Shown: positions 23,532 through 34,028 of the stretch, piece by piece
How positions within the stretch are numbered: position 1 is the first letter of the stretch
Layout of the letters: every line of letters begins with the position of its first letter
Source: Gemmatimonadaceae bacterium
Lineage (GTDB): Bacteria; Gemmatimonadota; Gemmatimonadetes; Gemmatimonadales; Gemmatimonadaceae
Assembly: GCA_014379205.1 (NCBI GenBank)
Contig: JACMME010000205.1
Coordinates: forward strand, 1-40,526
Reading direction: 5' to 3'
DNA: 40,526 bases
The notes under the pieces: model-generated
The model's database searches: none
What the model saw: the letters and a program-made list of their open reading frames with translations, nothing else
Told to the model about the DNA's origin: nothing
Made by a program: the position numbers and the translations under genes

Positions 23532-23900
23532 GAGTTTTCAAGGGGTCAGAGTCGTTGAAATGTGGAGTTTCAAGGGGTCAGAGTCGTTGAAGTGTAAGGC
23601 ACCCGTTTCTCGTGCAAATGGTCTCGACTAACCGGGTGGTTCACTGTTCAACAACTCTGACCCCTTGAAACTCCCCTGTTCATCGACTCTGACTCCTTGA
23701 AACTCCCCTATTCTTACTGCTACTGCGACTGGCGCCGGTCACCGCTACCAAGCTTATCCTTGAGTTTTCAAGGGGTCAGAGTCGTCGAAATGTAAGGCGC
23801 CCGTTTTTCGTGCAATGGTTTCGATTAACAGGGTGGTTCACTGTTCAACGACTCTGACCCTTGAACATCCTGTTCAACGACTCTGACCCCTTGAAACTCC
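23532..23900 (+). repeat. REP/REPIN-like inverted repeats, seven copies in two palindromic units
   Basis: The core TTTCAAGGGGTCAGAGTCG continues as TTGAA. Forward copies lie at 23532-23559, 23564-23591 and 23762-23789. Reverse copies lie at 23647-23674, 23679-23706, 23844-23865 (shortened) and 23873-23900. Two units (about 23564-23674 and 23762-23865) consist of a forward copy, a related spacer of about 55 bases (with GTAAGGC, CCCGTTT, CGTGCAA and GGGTGGTTCACTG) and a reverse copy. The second unit is a diverged duplicate of the first. Such palindromic short repeats are the kind mobilised by REP-associated tyrosine transposases; no transposase gene is present here. The rest of 23494-24042 is simple intergenic sequence and the presumed rpmJ promoter. 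Confidence 0.8.
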
Positions 23901-23971
23901 CACTTACCCTCCCACTGGCACACTGCCTCGTGTTGGGTTCTTGGGGTGTTGAAATCGCGTAACCCTCTCCC

Positions 23972-24000
23972 TTGCGTGAACCTACATGCCCGGTTAACCT
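23972..24000 (+). promoter_or_regulatory. Candidate promoter of the rpmJ operon
   Basis: TTGCGT (23972-23977) and TAACCT (23995-24000) are 17 bases apart, 43 bases before the rpmJ start. It is a weak match, but a promoter is needed here because the upstream block holds only repeats. Confidence 0.35.
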
Positions 24001-24042
24001 TTAGGGTCTTGACCCGAAAGTTTACGATTCTGGAGCGAACCC

Positions 24043-24159
24043 GTGAAAGTCCGCAGCAGCGTAAAGCCGATTTGCGAGCACTGCAAGGTGATTAAACGCC
24101 AAGGCGTTATTCGCGTAATCTGCAAGCGCAACCCCAAGCACAAGCAGCGTCAGGGCTGA
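24043..24159 (+). CDS. rpmJ: 50S ribosomal protein L36 (zinc-binding form)
   Basis: This 38-residue protein starts at GTG 24043: [20 protein letters not shown], with the zinc ligands Cys11, Cys14, Cys27 and His32 of the C+ form. It is a component of the large ribosomal subunit. It is followed at once by rpsM as in the usual alpha operon, but the gene normally before it (infA or secY region) is missing; repeats and pyrF stand there. Confidence 0.97.
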   Translation: MKVRSSVKPICEHCKVIKRQGVIRVICKRNPKHKQRQG

Positions 24160-24163
24160 TAAA

Positions 24164-24541
24164 ATGGCACGTATAGCTGGTGTCGACCTCCCTCGTGAGA
24201 AAAAGGTAGAGATTGGACTCACGTACATCTACGGTATCGGTCGTGCCGTTGCACGTCACATCGTCGAAGAGACGGGAATAAGTAGCGATCTCCGTATTCG
24301 CGATCTTCACGACGCGGATGTCAACAAGTTGCGCCAGGTAATCGAACGGGATTACCGCGTCGAGGGAGCGCTGCGCACCGAGGTCTCGATGAATATCAAG
24401 CGCTTGATGGATATCGGCTCGTATCGTGGCATTCGTCACCGCCGCGGCTTGCCGGTGCGCGGTCAGAGGACGCACACCAACGCCCGAACCAAGAAGGGGC
24501 CGCGTCGAGCGATCGCCGGCAAGAAGAAAGTCACCAAGTAG
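24164..24541 (+). CDS. rpsM: 30S ribosomal protein S13
   Basis: The 125-residue protein begins [20 protein letters not shown] and has the family segment [27 protein letters not shown] at the C-terminal end. It sits at the head of the small subunit and contacts the large subunit. The length and basic tail are typical. It lies 4 bases after rpmJ and 18 before rpsK. Confidence 0.98.
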   Translation: MARIAGVDLPREKKVEIGLTYIYGIGRAVARHIVEETGISSDLRIRDLHDADVNKLRQVIERDYRVEGALRTEVSMNIKRLMDIGSYRGIRHRRGLPVRGQRTHTNARTKKGPRRAIAGKKKVTK

Positions 24542-24559
24542 GCGGATTACAACATATCT

Positions 24560-24952
24560 ATGGCGACAGCAAAAGCTGGCGGTTCAAAGAAGTCGAAACG
24601 TGTTGTGGACGCCGAGTGCGTTGCGCACGTGAATGCGACGTTCAACAACACGATGATCACTATTGCCGACATGCGCGGGAATACTGTGTCCTGGTCGTCC
24701 TCCGGAAAGGCGGGCTTCAAGGGATCCAAGAAATCCACTCCCTTCGCCGCTACAGTCGCCGCCGAGCAAGCAGCGCGTGAGGCGATGACTTTGGGTGTAA
24801 AGCGGGTGCACGTCCGCGTGCAGGGTCCCGGAAGTGGTCGCGAATCAGCGATCCAGGCTCTGGCAGCCGCCGGTTTGGTTGTGCGTTCCATCAAGGACGT
24901 CACACCGATTCCGCACAACGGTTGTCGCCCGCCCAAGCGGCGGAGGGTTTGA
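24560..24952 (+). CDS. rpsK: 30S ribosomal protein S11
   Basis: The 130-residue protein contains the S11 hallmarks [41 protein letters not shown], and at the end [18 protein letters not shown]. It is part of the small-subunit platform. ATG 24560 gives a short basic N-terminal tail. It is 3 bases from rpsD. Confidence 0.98.
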   Translation: MATAKAGGSKKSKRVVDAECVAHVNATFNNTMITIADMRGNTVSWSSSGKAGFKGSKKSTPFAATVAAEQAAREAMTLGVKRVHVRVQGPGSGRESAIQALAAAGLVVRSIKDVTPIPHNGCRPPKRRRV

Positions 24953-24955
24953 GGT

Positions 24956-25591
24956 ATGGGTAGATACACGGGCCCCAGCTGTCGCCAGTGCAGACGCGAG
25001 GGGACGAAGCTTTTTCTGAAGGGCATCAAGTGCTTCACCGAGAAGTGCCCGGTGGAGCGTCGCCCATTTCCTCCTGGCCAGCACGGACAGAATACCGGCC
25101 GGCGCCGCAAGGCGTCGGAGTATTCGCGCCAGCTCAGGGAAAAGCAGAAGGTGAAGCGTATCTATGGCGTGAGCGAACAGCAATTCCGAAATACTTTCGA
25201 GCGAGTCAACAAGATGGCCGGAATCACAGGTCACAACTTGCTGGCTGCGCTGGAGAGCAGACTGGATAACATCGTGTATCGAATGGGATTTGCGCCGAGC
25301 CGGAAAGCAGCTCGCCAGATCGTGCGGCACAGGCATGTCGAGATAAACGGCAAGGCCGTTGATGTGCCGAGCTATCTCGTGAAACCGGGCGAGGAGGTTC
25401 GCGTGCGTCCCAAGTCACGGGAGCAGGCTGCAATCCTTACGGCGATGGATCAGTCATCCCGCGGCGCGCCGCTTTCATGGATCGCGGTGGATCGTGACAC
25501 CTTCAGTGGTCGCATGCTCGAGCGCCCTGGGCGTCACGACATCCCGATCGCTGCCCAGGAGCAGTTGATCGTAGAGTTGTACTCGAAGTAA
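24956..25591 (+). CDS. rpsD: 30S ribosomal protein S4 (zinc-binding form)
   Basis: The 211-residue protein starts MGRYTGPSCRQCRREGTKLF and carries cysteine pairs (CRQC, then KCFTEKC) of the C+ zinc form. The S4 RNA-binding domain is seen at SRLDNIVYRMGFAPSRKAARQIV. It nucleates 30S assembly and, in many bacteria, represses its own operon. Structured RNA between rpsD and rpoA could belong to such control. Confidence 0.98.
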   Translation: MGRYTGPSCRQCRREGTKLFLKGIKCFTEKCPVERRPFPPGQHGQNTGRRRKASEYSRQLREKQKVKRIYGVSEQQFRNTFERVNKMAGITGHNLLAALESRLDNIVYRMGFAPSRKAARQIVRHRHVEINGKAVDVPSYLVKPGEEVRVRPKSREQAAILTAMDQSSRGAPLSWIAVDRDTFSGRMLERPGRHDIPIAAQEQLIVELYSK

Positions 25592-25625
25592 GTACTAGTC
25601 ATTAACGACGATTCGAGGTTCGGGA

Positions 25626-25691
25626 CCCTAACTCCCGTACGGGCCCACCGCGCGTTAGGGGCGGGGTGGGGCGTTACCGGCCAAGGCCGGT
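25626..25691 (+). promoter_or_regulatory. Nested hairpins in the rpsD-rpoA gap
   Basis: CCCTAAC (25626-25632) pairs with GTTAGGG (25654-25660), enclosing the palindrome CCCGTACGGG (25634-25643). A second palindrome, ACCGGCCAAGGCCGGT (25676-25691), ends about 9 bases before the rpoA ribosome site AGAGGA. The 119-base gap thus holds two structured elements. They may attenuate or modulate rpoA, but no known riboswitch is recognised. Confidence 0.5.
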
Positions 25692-25710
25692 AGAACCATT
25701 AGAGGACATA

Positions 25711-26775
25711 ATGGCATCACCAGTTGATTTGAGTGGATTGGTTCGGCCGCAGCTCGTGGAAGCCACGAAGCGCGATGATAATCCCAATGTGGCGGAGTTT
25801 CGCCTTCAGCCGTTGGAGCGTGGTTTCGGCCACACGCTTGGCAACGCAATGCGACGCATGCTTTTGTCTTCCTTGCGTGGTTCCGCTGTTTGGGGCTTCC
25901 GGATCGATGGTGTGCTGCATGAGCATCAGACAATTGCCGGAGTGGTGGAGGATGTCCATCAGATCATCGGCAATCTCAAGACGCTGACGCTGGCAATGGC
26001 GCCGGATGTCGAAGAGGCGGTGCTCCGCATCAAGAAGACTGAATCCGGGCCCGTGATCGCCGGGGACATTGAGTCGAACGCATCGGTTGACGTAGTCAAC
26101 CCTTCGCATCACCTGTTCACGTTGCATGATGATCGCGAGCTGAATATCGAGCTGTATGTGAACAAGGGCCGCGGATACGTCGAGTCGGATCAGCATCCCA
26201 TGGATCGCAGCCTTCCGGTCGATCTCGTTCGCATTGACTCGATCTACAACCCGGTGCGCCGGGCGAATTTCACGGTCGCGGAAACTCGCGTTGGGCAGCG
26301 AACCGACTACGATCGCCTTACGCTTACTGTGGAGACGAACGGTACCATCACGCCCGATGAGGCGGTCAGTTACGCGGCCGCTCTCACCCAAACTCACTTC
26401 CAGTATTTTGTCAGCTTCGGATCGCAGGGAGCTGCGGGCCTGCCGTCCAACGGCGAGGGAGCGGCGGACGCGCAACGGCTTTCCCAACTGTTCAAGTCTC
26501 CTATCGACGAATTGGGTCTGTCTGTTCGCTCCGTCAATTCGCTGAAGAACTCGGACGTTCGGACCCTCGGCGACCTGGTCAAGCAGACCGAAGGCCAGAT
26601 GCTGCAAGTCAAGAACTTCGGGAAAAAGTCCCTCCAGGAGATTGCCGAGCTGCTCGAGCGACATGAGTTGAACTTCGGCATGAAATACGAGGAGTCGGCC
26701 GACGGTATACGTGTGCTCGACAGAGGAACACCGCCCAGCCGCGCCGCGGCAGCCGCGCCCGACGACGAGGAGTAA
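25711..26775 (+). CDS. rpoA: DNA-directed RNA polymerase alpha subunit
   Basis: The 354-residue protein has the alpha N-terminal assembly domain (EFRLQPLERGFGHTLGNAMRRMLLSSL; GFRIDGVLHEHQTI) and the C-terminal DNA-binding domain (LKNSDVRTLGDLVKQTEGQML, then NFGKKSLQEI). The tail is Ala-rich and acidic. It dimerises to assemble polymerase and contacts UP elements and activators. ATG 25711, with AGAGGA shortly upstream, is preferred over an in-frame extension to 25666 that runs through a hairpin region. Confidence 0.98.
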   Translation: MASPVDLSGLVRPQLVEATKRDDNPNVAEFRLQPLERGFGHTLGNAMRRMLLSSLRGSAVWGFRIDGVLHEHQTIAGVVEDVHQIIGNLKTLTLAMAPDVEEAVLRIKKTESGPVIAGDIESNASVDVVNPSHHLFTLHDDRELNIELYVNKGRGYVESDQHPMDRSLPVDLVRIDSIYNPVRRANFTVAETRVGQRTDYDRLTLTVETNGTITPDEAVSYAAALTQTHFQYFVSFGSQGAAGLPSNGEGAADAQRLSQLFKSPIDELGLSVRSVNSLKNSDVRTLGDLVKQTEGQMLQVKNFGKKSLQEIAELLERHELNFGMKYEESADGIRVLDRGTPPSRAAAAAPDDEE

Positions 26776-26780
26776 GAAAA

Positions 26781-27140
<360 letters not shown>

Positions 27141-27142
27141 TC

Positions 27143-28439
<1,297 letters not shown>

Positions 28440-28440
28440 A

Positions 28441-29397
28441 GTGCAAGCTCTGGTGACTGGAGCCACGGGTTTCGTGGGCCAGTGGTTGTGCAGGGAGTTG
28501 CTCGCGCAAGGCTGGGACGTTTTCGGATTGGCGCATGGCGATGCTCCGATCGCGACGCTTACCAGTGATGAGCGCGCGCGCGTGAAGTGGCTGCCTTCCG
28601 ACATCCGCGACCCCGCCGCTGTACGCGCCGCCATGGATGCGAGTGCGCCAGAAGCAATATTTCACCTTGCGGGGGTATCCTTTGTCCCGACCGCGGCGGA
28701 GGATCCAGGCGCAGCGCTCGATGTCAACGTTTCAGGCGTTGCGCGACTGCTCGCCGAAGTACGCGTGCGTCACAAGGCTGGAATACTCGATCCCGTCGTT
28801 CTTGTGATAGGAAGTGGGCTGCAATACGGCCGGCACGGCGATTCCGCAATGCCGCTTCGCGAAGACGCCGAACAGCGGCCGCTGGATCTGTATGCGGCGT
28901 CCAAGGCTGCGCAGGAGATTGTTGCTCTAGAAGCATTTCGTGCTGATGAAGTGCGCGTCATCGCGACAAGAAGCTTCAATCACAGCGGGCCCGGACAGGA
29001 CGAGCAATTCCTCATTCCGCGACTCGTTCGACGTGCGCTCGCCGCGCGACTCTCCGGCGAATCAGCGATCGCACTCGGCAACACCACTCCCGTGCGAGAC
29101 TTTCTTCACGTACTTGATGTGGTGCGAGCCTACATAGCGCTGGTGGAGCATGGTACTCCGGGCCAGGCATACAACGTCGCAAGCGGTTTGGGCCATTCGG
29201 TGCGGAGCATCGCCGAGCGGTTGCTCGCTCTGGCCGGCGTACAGGCCGAGCTGCGCAGCGAGCCAGCGCTACAGCGTACTTCTGACATACCCGTTCTCAT
29301 TGGTGATTCGCTGAAGCTCCGCCACGCGACGCTATGGACTCCCGTCAAATCGCTGGATGACATCATCACAGACCTGTTGAATGCCCCGACGCACTGA
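28441..29397 (+). CDS. rmd: GDP-4-keto-6-deoxy-D-mannose reductase (GDP-rhamnose synthesis)
   Basis: The 318-residue extended SDR starts at GTG 28441 with the NAD(P) motif [13 protein letters not shown], followed by [10 protein letters not shown], the catalytic Ser/Tyr-x-x-x-Lys as [10 protein letters not shown], and [10 protein letters not shown], characteristic of Rmd. It would reduce the Gmd product to GDP-D-rhamnose. A fucose or other 6-deoxy epimerase-reductase is a lesser alternative. The end overlaps the carB start by 17 bases, so the sugar and pyrimidine/arginine genes are translationally coupled. Confidence 0.85.
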   Translation: MQALVTGATGFVGQWLCRELLAQGWDVFGLAHGDAPIATLTSDERARVKWLPSDIRDPAAVRAAMDASAPEAIFHLAGVSFVPTAAEDPGAALDVNVSGVARLLAEVRVRHKAGILDPVVLVIGSGLQYGRHGDSAMPLREDAEQRPLDLYAASKAAQEIVALEAFRADEVRVIATRSFNHSGPGQDEQFLIPRLVRRALAARLSGESAIALGNTTPVRDFLHVLDVVRAYIALVEHGTPGQAYNVASGLGHSVRSIAERLLALAGVQAELRSEPALQRTSDIPVLIGDSLKLRHATLWTPVKSLDDIITDLLNAPTH

Positions 29398-32300
29398 TAT
29401 AGACCGGATTCTGCTGATCGGATCCGGACCGATCATCATCGGCCAGGGCGCTGAGTTTGATTACTCGGGTACACAGGCGGCCAAGGCATTACGAGAGGAA
29501 GGATTTCACGTAATCCTGGTAAATTCGAATCCGGCAACCATCATGACCGACCCGGAGATTGCGGATCGGACTTATATCGAGCCGGTCACTCCGGACATCG
29601 TGGAGCTTGTGATCGAGAAGGAGCGGCCACACGCGCTCCTGCCTACAATGGGCGGGCAGACCGCTCTAAATCTCGCGATGTCTCTGGCTGAGCGCGGCGT
29701 GCTGGCGAAATACAACGTGGAGCTCATTGGCGCGAACGAGCGTGCTATCCGCATGGCTGAAGACCGCGAACAGTTCGCTGACGCCATGCGCAGGATCGGC
29801 CTTCGCGTGCCCACGGGGGGAATTGCTCGGTCCTGGGAAGAGGCAGTCGCTCTGCTCGAGATTACCGGTTTCCCGGCCATAATCCGTCCTTCGTTCACGC
29901 TTGGCGGAACAGGAGGGGGCATTGCCTACAACCGTGAAGAGTATGAGAGAATCGTTCGTCGTGGGCTCGAGCTCTCTCCGGTAGGACAGGTGCTAGCGGA
30001 GCGTAGCGTTCTCGGCTGGAAGGAGTTCGAGCTGGAGGTCATGCGGGATTACGCTGATAACGTAGTGATCGTGTGCTCGATCGAGAATCTCGATCCGATG
30101 GGAATTCATACCGGGGACTCGATCACTGTAGCGCCCGCGATGACGCTCACCGATCGCGAGTACCAGCGGATGCGTGATGCGGCAGTCGCGATAATCCGGG
30201 AGATCGGAGTCGAGGCCGGTGGATGCAATATACAGTTTGCCGTCAACCCTGATGATGGCGAGATACTCGTGATCGAGATGAATCCTCGCGTGTCTCGATC
30301 CTCGGCTCTCGCTTCCAAGGCGACAGGTTTTCCCATAGCCCGCATCGGCGCGAAGCTGGCGGTCGGATATCGCCTGGATGAGCTCGTAAACGACATAACC
30401 AAAACGACGCCGGCATCCTTTGAGCCAGTTCTGGATTACGTCGTCGTCAAGTGTCCGCGGTTCAATTTCGAGAAGTTTCCCGCGGCCAATCCGGAGCTCA
30501 CTACGCAGATGAAGTCTGTGGGCGAGTCAATGGCTATTGGCCGAACGTTCAAGGAAGCCTTTCAGAAGGGTTTGCGTGCATTGGAGACTGGCCGGCCGGG
30601 TTGGAGCACGGGAGCGTCGCTGGAAGACGACCGCCTGAGGGACGATTCCATTGAGTCGCTTCGGCGCGCACTGCGTCAACCGACTCCCGAGCGCATTTTT
30701 CAGGTGAAACGAGCGATGCAGCGCGGCATTTCTTCCGAGGAAATATTCGGGTTGACGAAGATTGATCCGTGGTTTCTGGCGCAGCTGGAGCAGCTCCTGA
30801 AAGCGGAGCAGCAATACGCGCTTCTGGAAAATGTCGATGCAGAGTCAGTCCGCACCATGAAACGAGCCGGATTCTCGGATCGGCAGCTGGGGACTCTGCG
30901 CGGTGAAGACGAGCTCGCTGCGCGCTCACGCAGGCACGCCCTGGGTATTCGCCCCGCCTACAAAATGGTAGACACCTGCGCCGGGGAGTTTCCTTCCAGT
31001 ACGCCTTACCTGTATGGCAGCTACGACGAAGAAAGCGAAGCTCCTCGCTCAGGGCGGCAGTCCGTGATAATCCTGGGAAGCGGCCCCAACCGAATCGGTC
31101 AGGGCGTGGAGTTCGACTACTGCTGTGTTCGCGCCGCATTGGCACTGCGAGAACGCGGCTTCGAGACGATCATGGTCAACTCCAACCCCGAAACGGTCTC
31201 CACCGACTTCGATGTCTCGGACAAGTTGTACTTTGAGCCGCTGACGCTCGAGGACGTCCTGGAAATTGTCGACCGCGAGAAGCCATTGGGCGTGATCGTC
31301 CAGCTTGGAGGTCAGACGCCACTCAAGCTGACACGCGGGCTTGAAGCGGCGGGAGTTCGAATTCTTGGCACTTCTCCAGACGCCATAGATACCGCGGAAG
31401 ATCGTCGTCGGTTCGACGCGATAGCACGCTCGCTCGGCATACATCAACCACCAAATGGCACCGCTACCAGTTTGGATGAAGCCATTGAGGTGTCGCGCCG
31501 GGTTGGATTCCCTGTATTGGTGCGACCCTCTTACGTACTGGGGGGCCGAGCCATGGAAATCCTCTACGATGAGCCTTCGCTGACGGAGTATTTTGCTCGC
31601 GCCGTGCTTGTTTCAGAGGATCGCCCGGTGCTCATTGACCGCTTCCTCGAGGATGCTTATGAGGTGGACGTGGATGCTGTGTCGGACGGAACCACCGTCG
31701 TGATCGGTGGAGTGATGCAGCACATTGAGGATGCGGGTATCCATTCCGGCGACTCTGCCAGCGTGCTTCCCCCCTACATCATCGGTGCTGCCGACCTCGC
31801 CACGATGCGCGCACACACCGTCTCGCTCGCCCGCGCGCTCGGTGTCTGTGGTCTCATAAACGTGCAATTCGCGTTGAAGGATCGAGTCGTGTATGTCCTC
31901 GAGGTAAATCCTCGTGCGAGCCGCACCATTCCATTCGTGTCCAAGGCGATTGGCGTCCCGCTCGCTTCAATCGCCGCGCGCGCCATGGTGGGCGATTCAC
32001 TCGCCAGTATGGGCTTCACGGACGAGATCATCCCTCCATACGTGGCCGTGAAGGAAGCGGTCTTTCCGTTCAACAAGTTTCGTGAGGCGGATCCTATTCT
32101 GGGCCCCGAGATGCGCTCGACCGGTGAAGTAATGGGTCTGTCAGACTCTTTCGGCAGCGCATTCGCGAAGGCCCAGTTGGCAGCCGACAATGAGCTCCCA
32201 CTGACCGGCGCCATACTCATCACGGTCAATGACACGGACAAGCCGACGGTAACCCCAATCGTGCGCCGCTTTCGCGACATGGGATTTCGGATTCTGGCTA

Positions 32301-32641
32301 CCACGGGGACCGCGGCGTTCCTGCGCGCTCGCGGGATTCCAGCCGAGCCCGTCCTGAAGGTGTACGAAGGCCGGCCCAACACGGTAGACGCGATCGTAAA
32401 CGGGGAGGTCCAGTTACTGATCAACACACCGTTGGGAAAACGCGCGCAGAGCGATGACTATACAATGCGCCAGGCCGCCGTGGAGCACCGGATCGCGTAC
32501 ACGACAACCCTGTCTGCCGCGAGCGCCGCGTGTGACGCGATCCTTGCGCTACGCTTTCGTCCGCCAACCGTGCGGGCGCTGCAGGAATGGCACGAGGAGG
32601 CGCTCGGCGCGAAAGCGCAGCTGAAGGTTACCCCGAAGTAA
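29381..32641 (+). CDS. carB: Carbamoyl-phosphate synthase large subunit
   Basis: The 1086-residue protein is a duplicated synthetase. Each half opens with a matching segment ([15 protein letters not shown] near residue 15; [15 protein letters not shown] near residue 567) and has an ATP-grasp region ([36 protein letters not shown]). The C-terminal allosteric domain includes the ATTGTAAFL segment. It makes carbamoyl phosphate from bicarbonate, ammonia and ATP, with CarA supplying ammonia. carA is not in the window. The ATG lies inside the rmd gene (17-base overlap). pyrD and pyrF are 6-8 kb upstream, so pyrimidine genes are only loosely grouped. Confidence 0.97.
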   Translation: MPRRTDIDRILLIGSGPIIIGQGAEFDYSGTQAAKALREEGFHVILVNSNPATIMTDPEIADRTYIEPVTPDIVELVIEKERPHALLPTMGGQTALNLAMSLAERGVLAKYNVELIGANERAIRMAEDREQFADAMRRIGLRVPTGGIARSWEEAVALLEITGFPAIIRPSFTLGGTGGGIAYNREEYERIVRRGLELSPVGQVLAERSVLGWKEFELEVMRDYADNVVIVCSIENLDPMGIHTGDSITVAPAMTLTDREYQRMRDAAVAIIREIGVEAGGCNIQFAVNPDDGEILVIEMNPRVSRSSALASKATGFPIARIGAKLAVGYRLDELVNDITKTTPASFEPVLDYVVVKCPRFNFEKFPAANPELTTQMKSVGESMAIGRTFKEAFQKGLRALETGRPGWSTGASLEDDRLRDDSIESLRRALRQPTPERIFQVKRAMQRGISSEEIFGLTKIDPWFLAQLEQLLKAEQQYALLENVDAESVRTMKRAGFSDRQLGTLRGEDELAARSRRHALGIRPAYKMVDTCAGEFPSSTPYLYGSYDEESEAPRSGRQSVIILGSGPNRIGQGVEFDYCCVRAALALRERGFETIMVNSNPETVSTDFDVSDKLYFEPLTLEDVLEIVDREKPLGVIVQLGGQTPLKLTRGLEAAGVRILGTSPDAIDTAEDRRRFDAIARSLGIHQPPNGTATSLDEAIEVSRRVGFPVLVRPSYVLGGRAMEILYDEPSLTEYFARAVLVSEDRPVLIDRFLEDAYEVDVDAVSDGTTVVIGGVMQHIEDAGIHSGDSASVLPPYIIGAADLATMRAHTVSLARALGVCGLINVQFALKDRVVYVLEVNPRASRTIPFVSKAIGVPLASIAARAMVGDSLASMGFTDEIIPPYVAVKEAVFPFNKFREADPILGPEMRSTGEVMGLSDSFGSAFAKAQLAADNELPLTGAILITVNDTDKPTVTPIVRRFRDMGFRILATTGTAAFLRARGIPAEPVLKVYEGRPNTVDAIVNGEVQLLINTPLGKRAQSDDYTMRQAAVEHRIAYTTTLSAASAACDAILALRFRPPTVRALQEWHEEALGAKAQLKVTPK

Positions 32642-32739
32642 TCAGCTTCGTTGACTTCATCTGCAGAGCGTGGCAACTTCAACGCTTGCAATTAATTACG
32701 CCTGATTTCACCCTGTAGTTTTCTCTCAATTTTCCGTGG

Positions 32740-33852
32740 ATGCCTGTTCCTCTTCTGGACCTTCACGCCCAACATGCTCTCATCAGGGACGACGTGGTGA
32801 AGGCCATGCTGCGAGTCGTGGATGAGCAGCAATTCATTCTCGGTAAGTCCGTTGCTGATCTCGAGCGCGCAGTTTGCGAGCTTTCGCGTACGCGCTTCGC
32901 CATTGGCTGCGCGAGCGGCACCGATGCGATCCTGCTCGCGTTGCGCGCTCTTGACGTTGGTCCGGGCGACGAGGTAATTACCACCCCATTCACGTTTTTC
33001 GCCACCGCGGGAACAATTCACAATGTCGGGGCGACGCCGGTGTTCGCGGATATCGAGCCTGGCACCTTCAATCTCGACCCGCGCCACGCGGCCGCGGTGC
33101 GCACCAACAAGACGAAGGCTGTCATTCCGGTTGACCTGTTCGGTCAGATGGCCGCAATCGAGCGGTTTACCGATGCCTTGCCGGGCGTTCCGATAATTGA
33201 AGATGCCGCCCAGTCCATCGGCGCGTGTAGAAGAATCGGTGACGCTTCTGTAATGGCTGGCGAGAATGCCACTATCGGAACGTTCAGTTTTTTCCCTACC
33301 AAGAACCTCGGCGGTTACGGCGACGGCGGAATGCTGGTGACCCAGGATGAGGTGCTGAACACACGGCTTCGTCGCCTGAGAGTGCACGGCGGGGCAACGG
33401 AGTATCATCACGACGAAGTAGGCTACAACAGTCGGCTGGATACACTCCAGGCAGCAGTGCTTTTGGCGAAGCTGCCCCACCTTGCCGGCTGGAGTGCAGC
33501 GAGGAGATCACACGCGGCGCGGTATGACGAGGCGTTTGCCGATGTCCCGGAAATCCAGACCCCCGTTTTGGAGGAAGCTTCCGAGTCGATCTTCAACCAG
33601 TACACGATTCGCTCCGAGCGACGCGACTCGCTCCAGTCGCATTTGAAATCCGCCGGCATTGGAAGCAAGGTGTATTATCCGCTCTCGCTGCACCTGCAGC
33701 CGTGCTTCGCATACCTCGGCTACAGGGAGGGGAGCTGTCCGGAGTCGGAATTGGCGTCCAAGCAGGTACTGTCCCTTCCGATATATCCCGAGCTCCGGCC
33801 GGAGCAGCAGGACGAGACAATAGCAGCGATCCGCTCCTTCTTCGGCCGCTAG
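32740..33852 (+). CDS. DegT/DnrJ/EryC1/StrS family sugar aminotransferase
   Basis: The 370-residue PLP enzyme adds an amino group to a nucleotide 3- or 4-keto sugar. Family landmarks: the start PVPLLDLHAQHALIRDD, GCASGTDAILLALRAL, TTPFTFFATAGTI, EDAAQSIGA and the PLP lysine in SFFPTKNLGGYGDGG. Near the end the ligand region HGGATEYHHDEVGYNSRLDTLQAA is also typical. Substrate is unknown; UDP-sugar 3-keto or 4-keto aminotransferases such as WbpE are close in style. It is the first gene of the polysaccharide cluster and is well placed to act with the following CapD-like dehydratase. Confidence 0.9.
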   Translation: MPVPLLDLHAQHALIRDDVVKAMLRVVDEQQFILGKSVADLERAVCELSRTRFAIGCASGTDAILLALRALDVGPGDEVITTPFTFFATAGTIHNVGATPVFADIEPGTFNLDPRHAAAVRTNKTKAVIPVDLFGQMAAIERFTDALPGVPIIEDAAQSIGACRRIGDASVMAGENATIGTFSFFPTKNLGGYGDGGMLVTQDEVLNTRLRRLRVHGGATEYHHDEVGYNSRLDTLQAAVLLAKLPHLAGWSAARRSHAARYDEAFADVPEIQTPVLEEASESIFNQYTIRSERRDSLQSHLKSAGIGSKVYYPLSLHLQPCFAYLGYREGSCPESELASKQVLSLPIYPELRPEQQDETIAAIRSFFGR

Positions 33853-34028
33853 AGCCGTACAATAGCACTGCCACTTTAGTCTTGCGGTTACACGTCCCCA
33901 GCGGGGTGATAGCGCTCTCGCGTGCGACGCAATGCGAGATCAGGCTAGGCTCGTCTATCTCGTTGCGGGCCCGGATCTTGCCAGTCTGATGCCCTAAGTT
34001 TTTATGGTACATCAATAGCGCTAGAGAA

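Noticed and set aside
23532..23900. CRISPR array
   Set aside because: The repeats occur in both orientations with irregular spacing and duplicated spacers, and no cas genes are nearby; REP-like palindromes fit better.
32642..32739. A promoter in the 98-base carB-degT gap
   Set aside because: TTGACT and TTGCAA boxes exist, but no -10 box lies at a proper spacing, so I could not support one.
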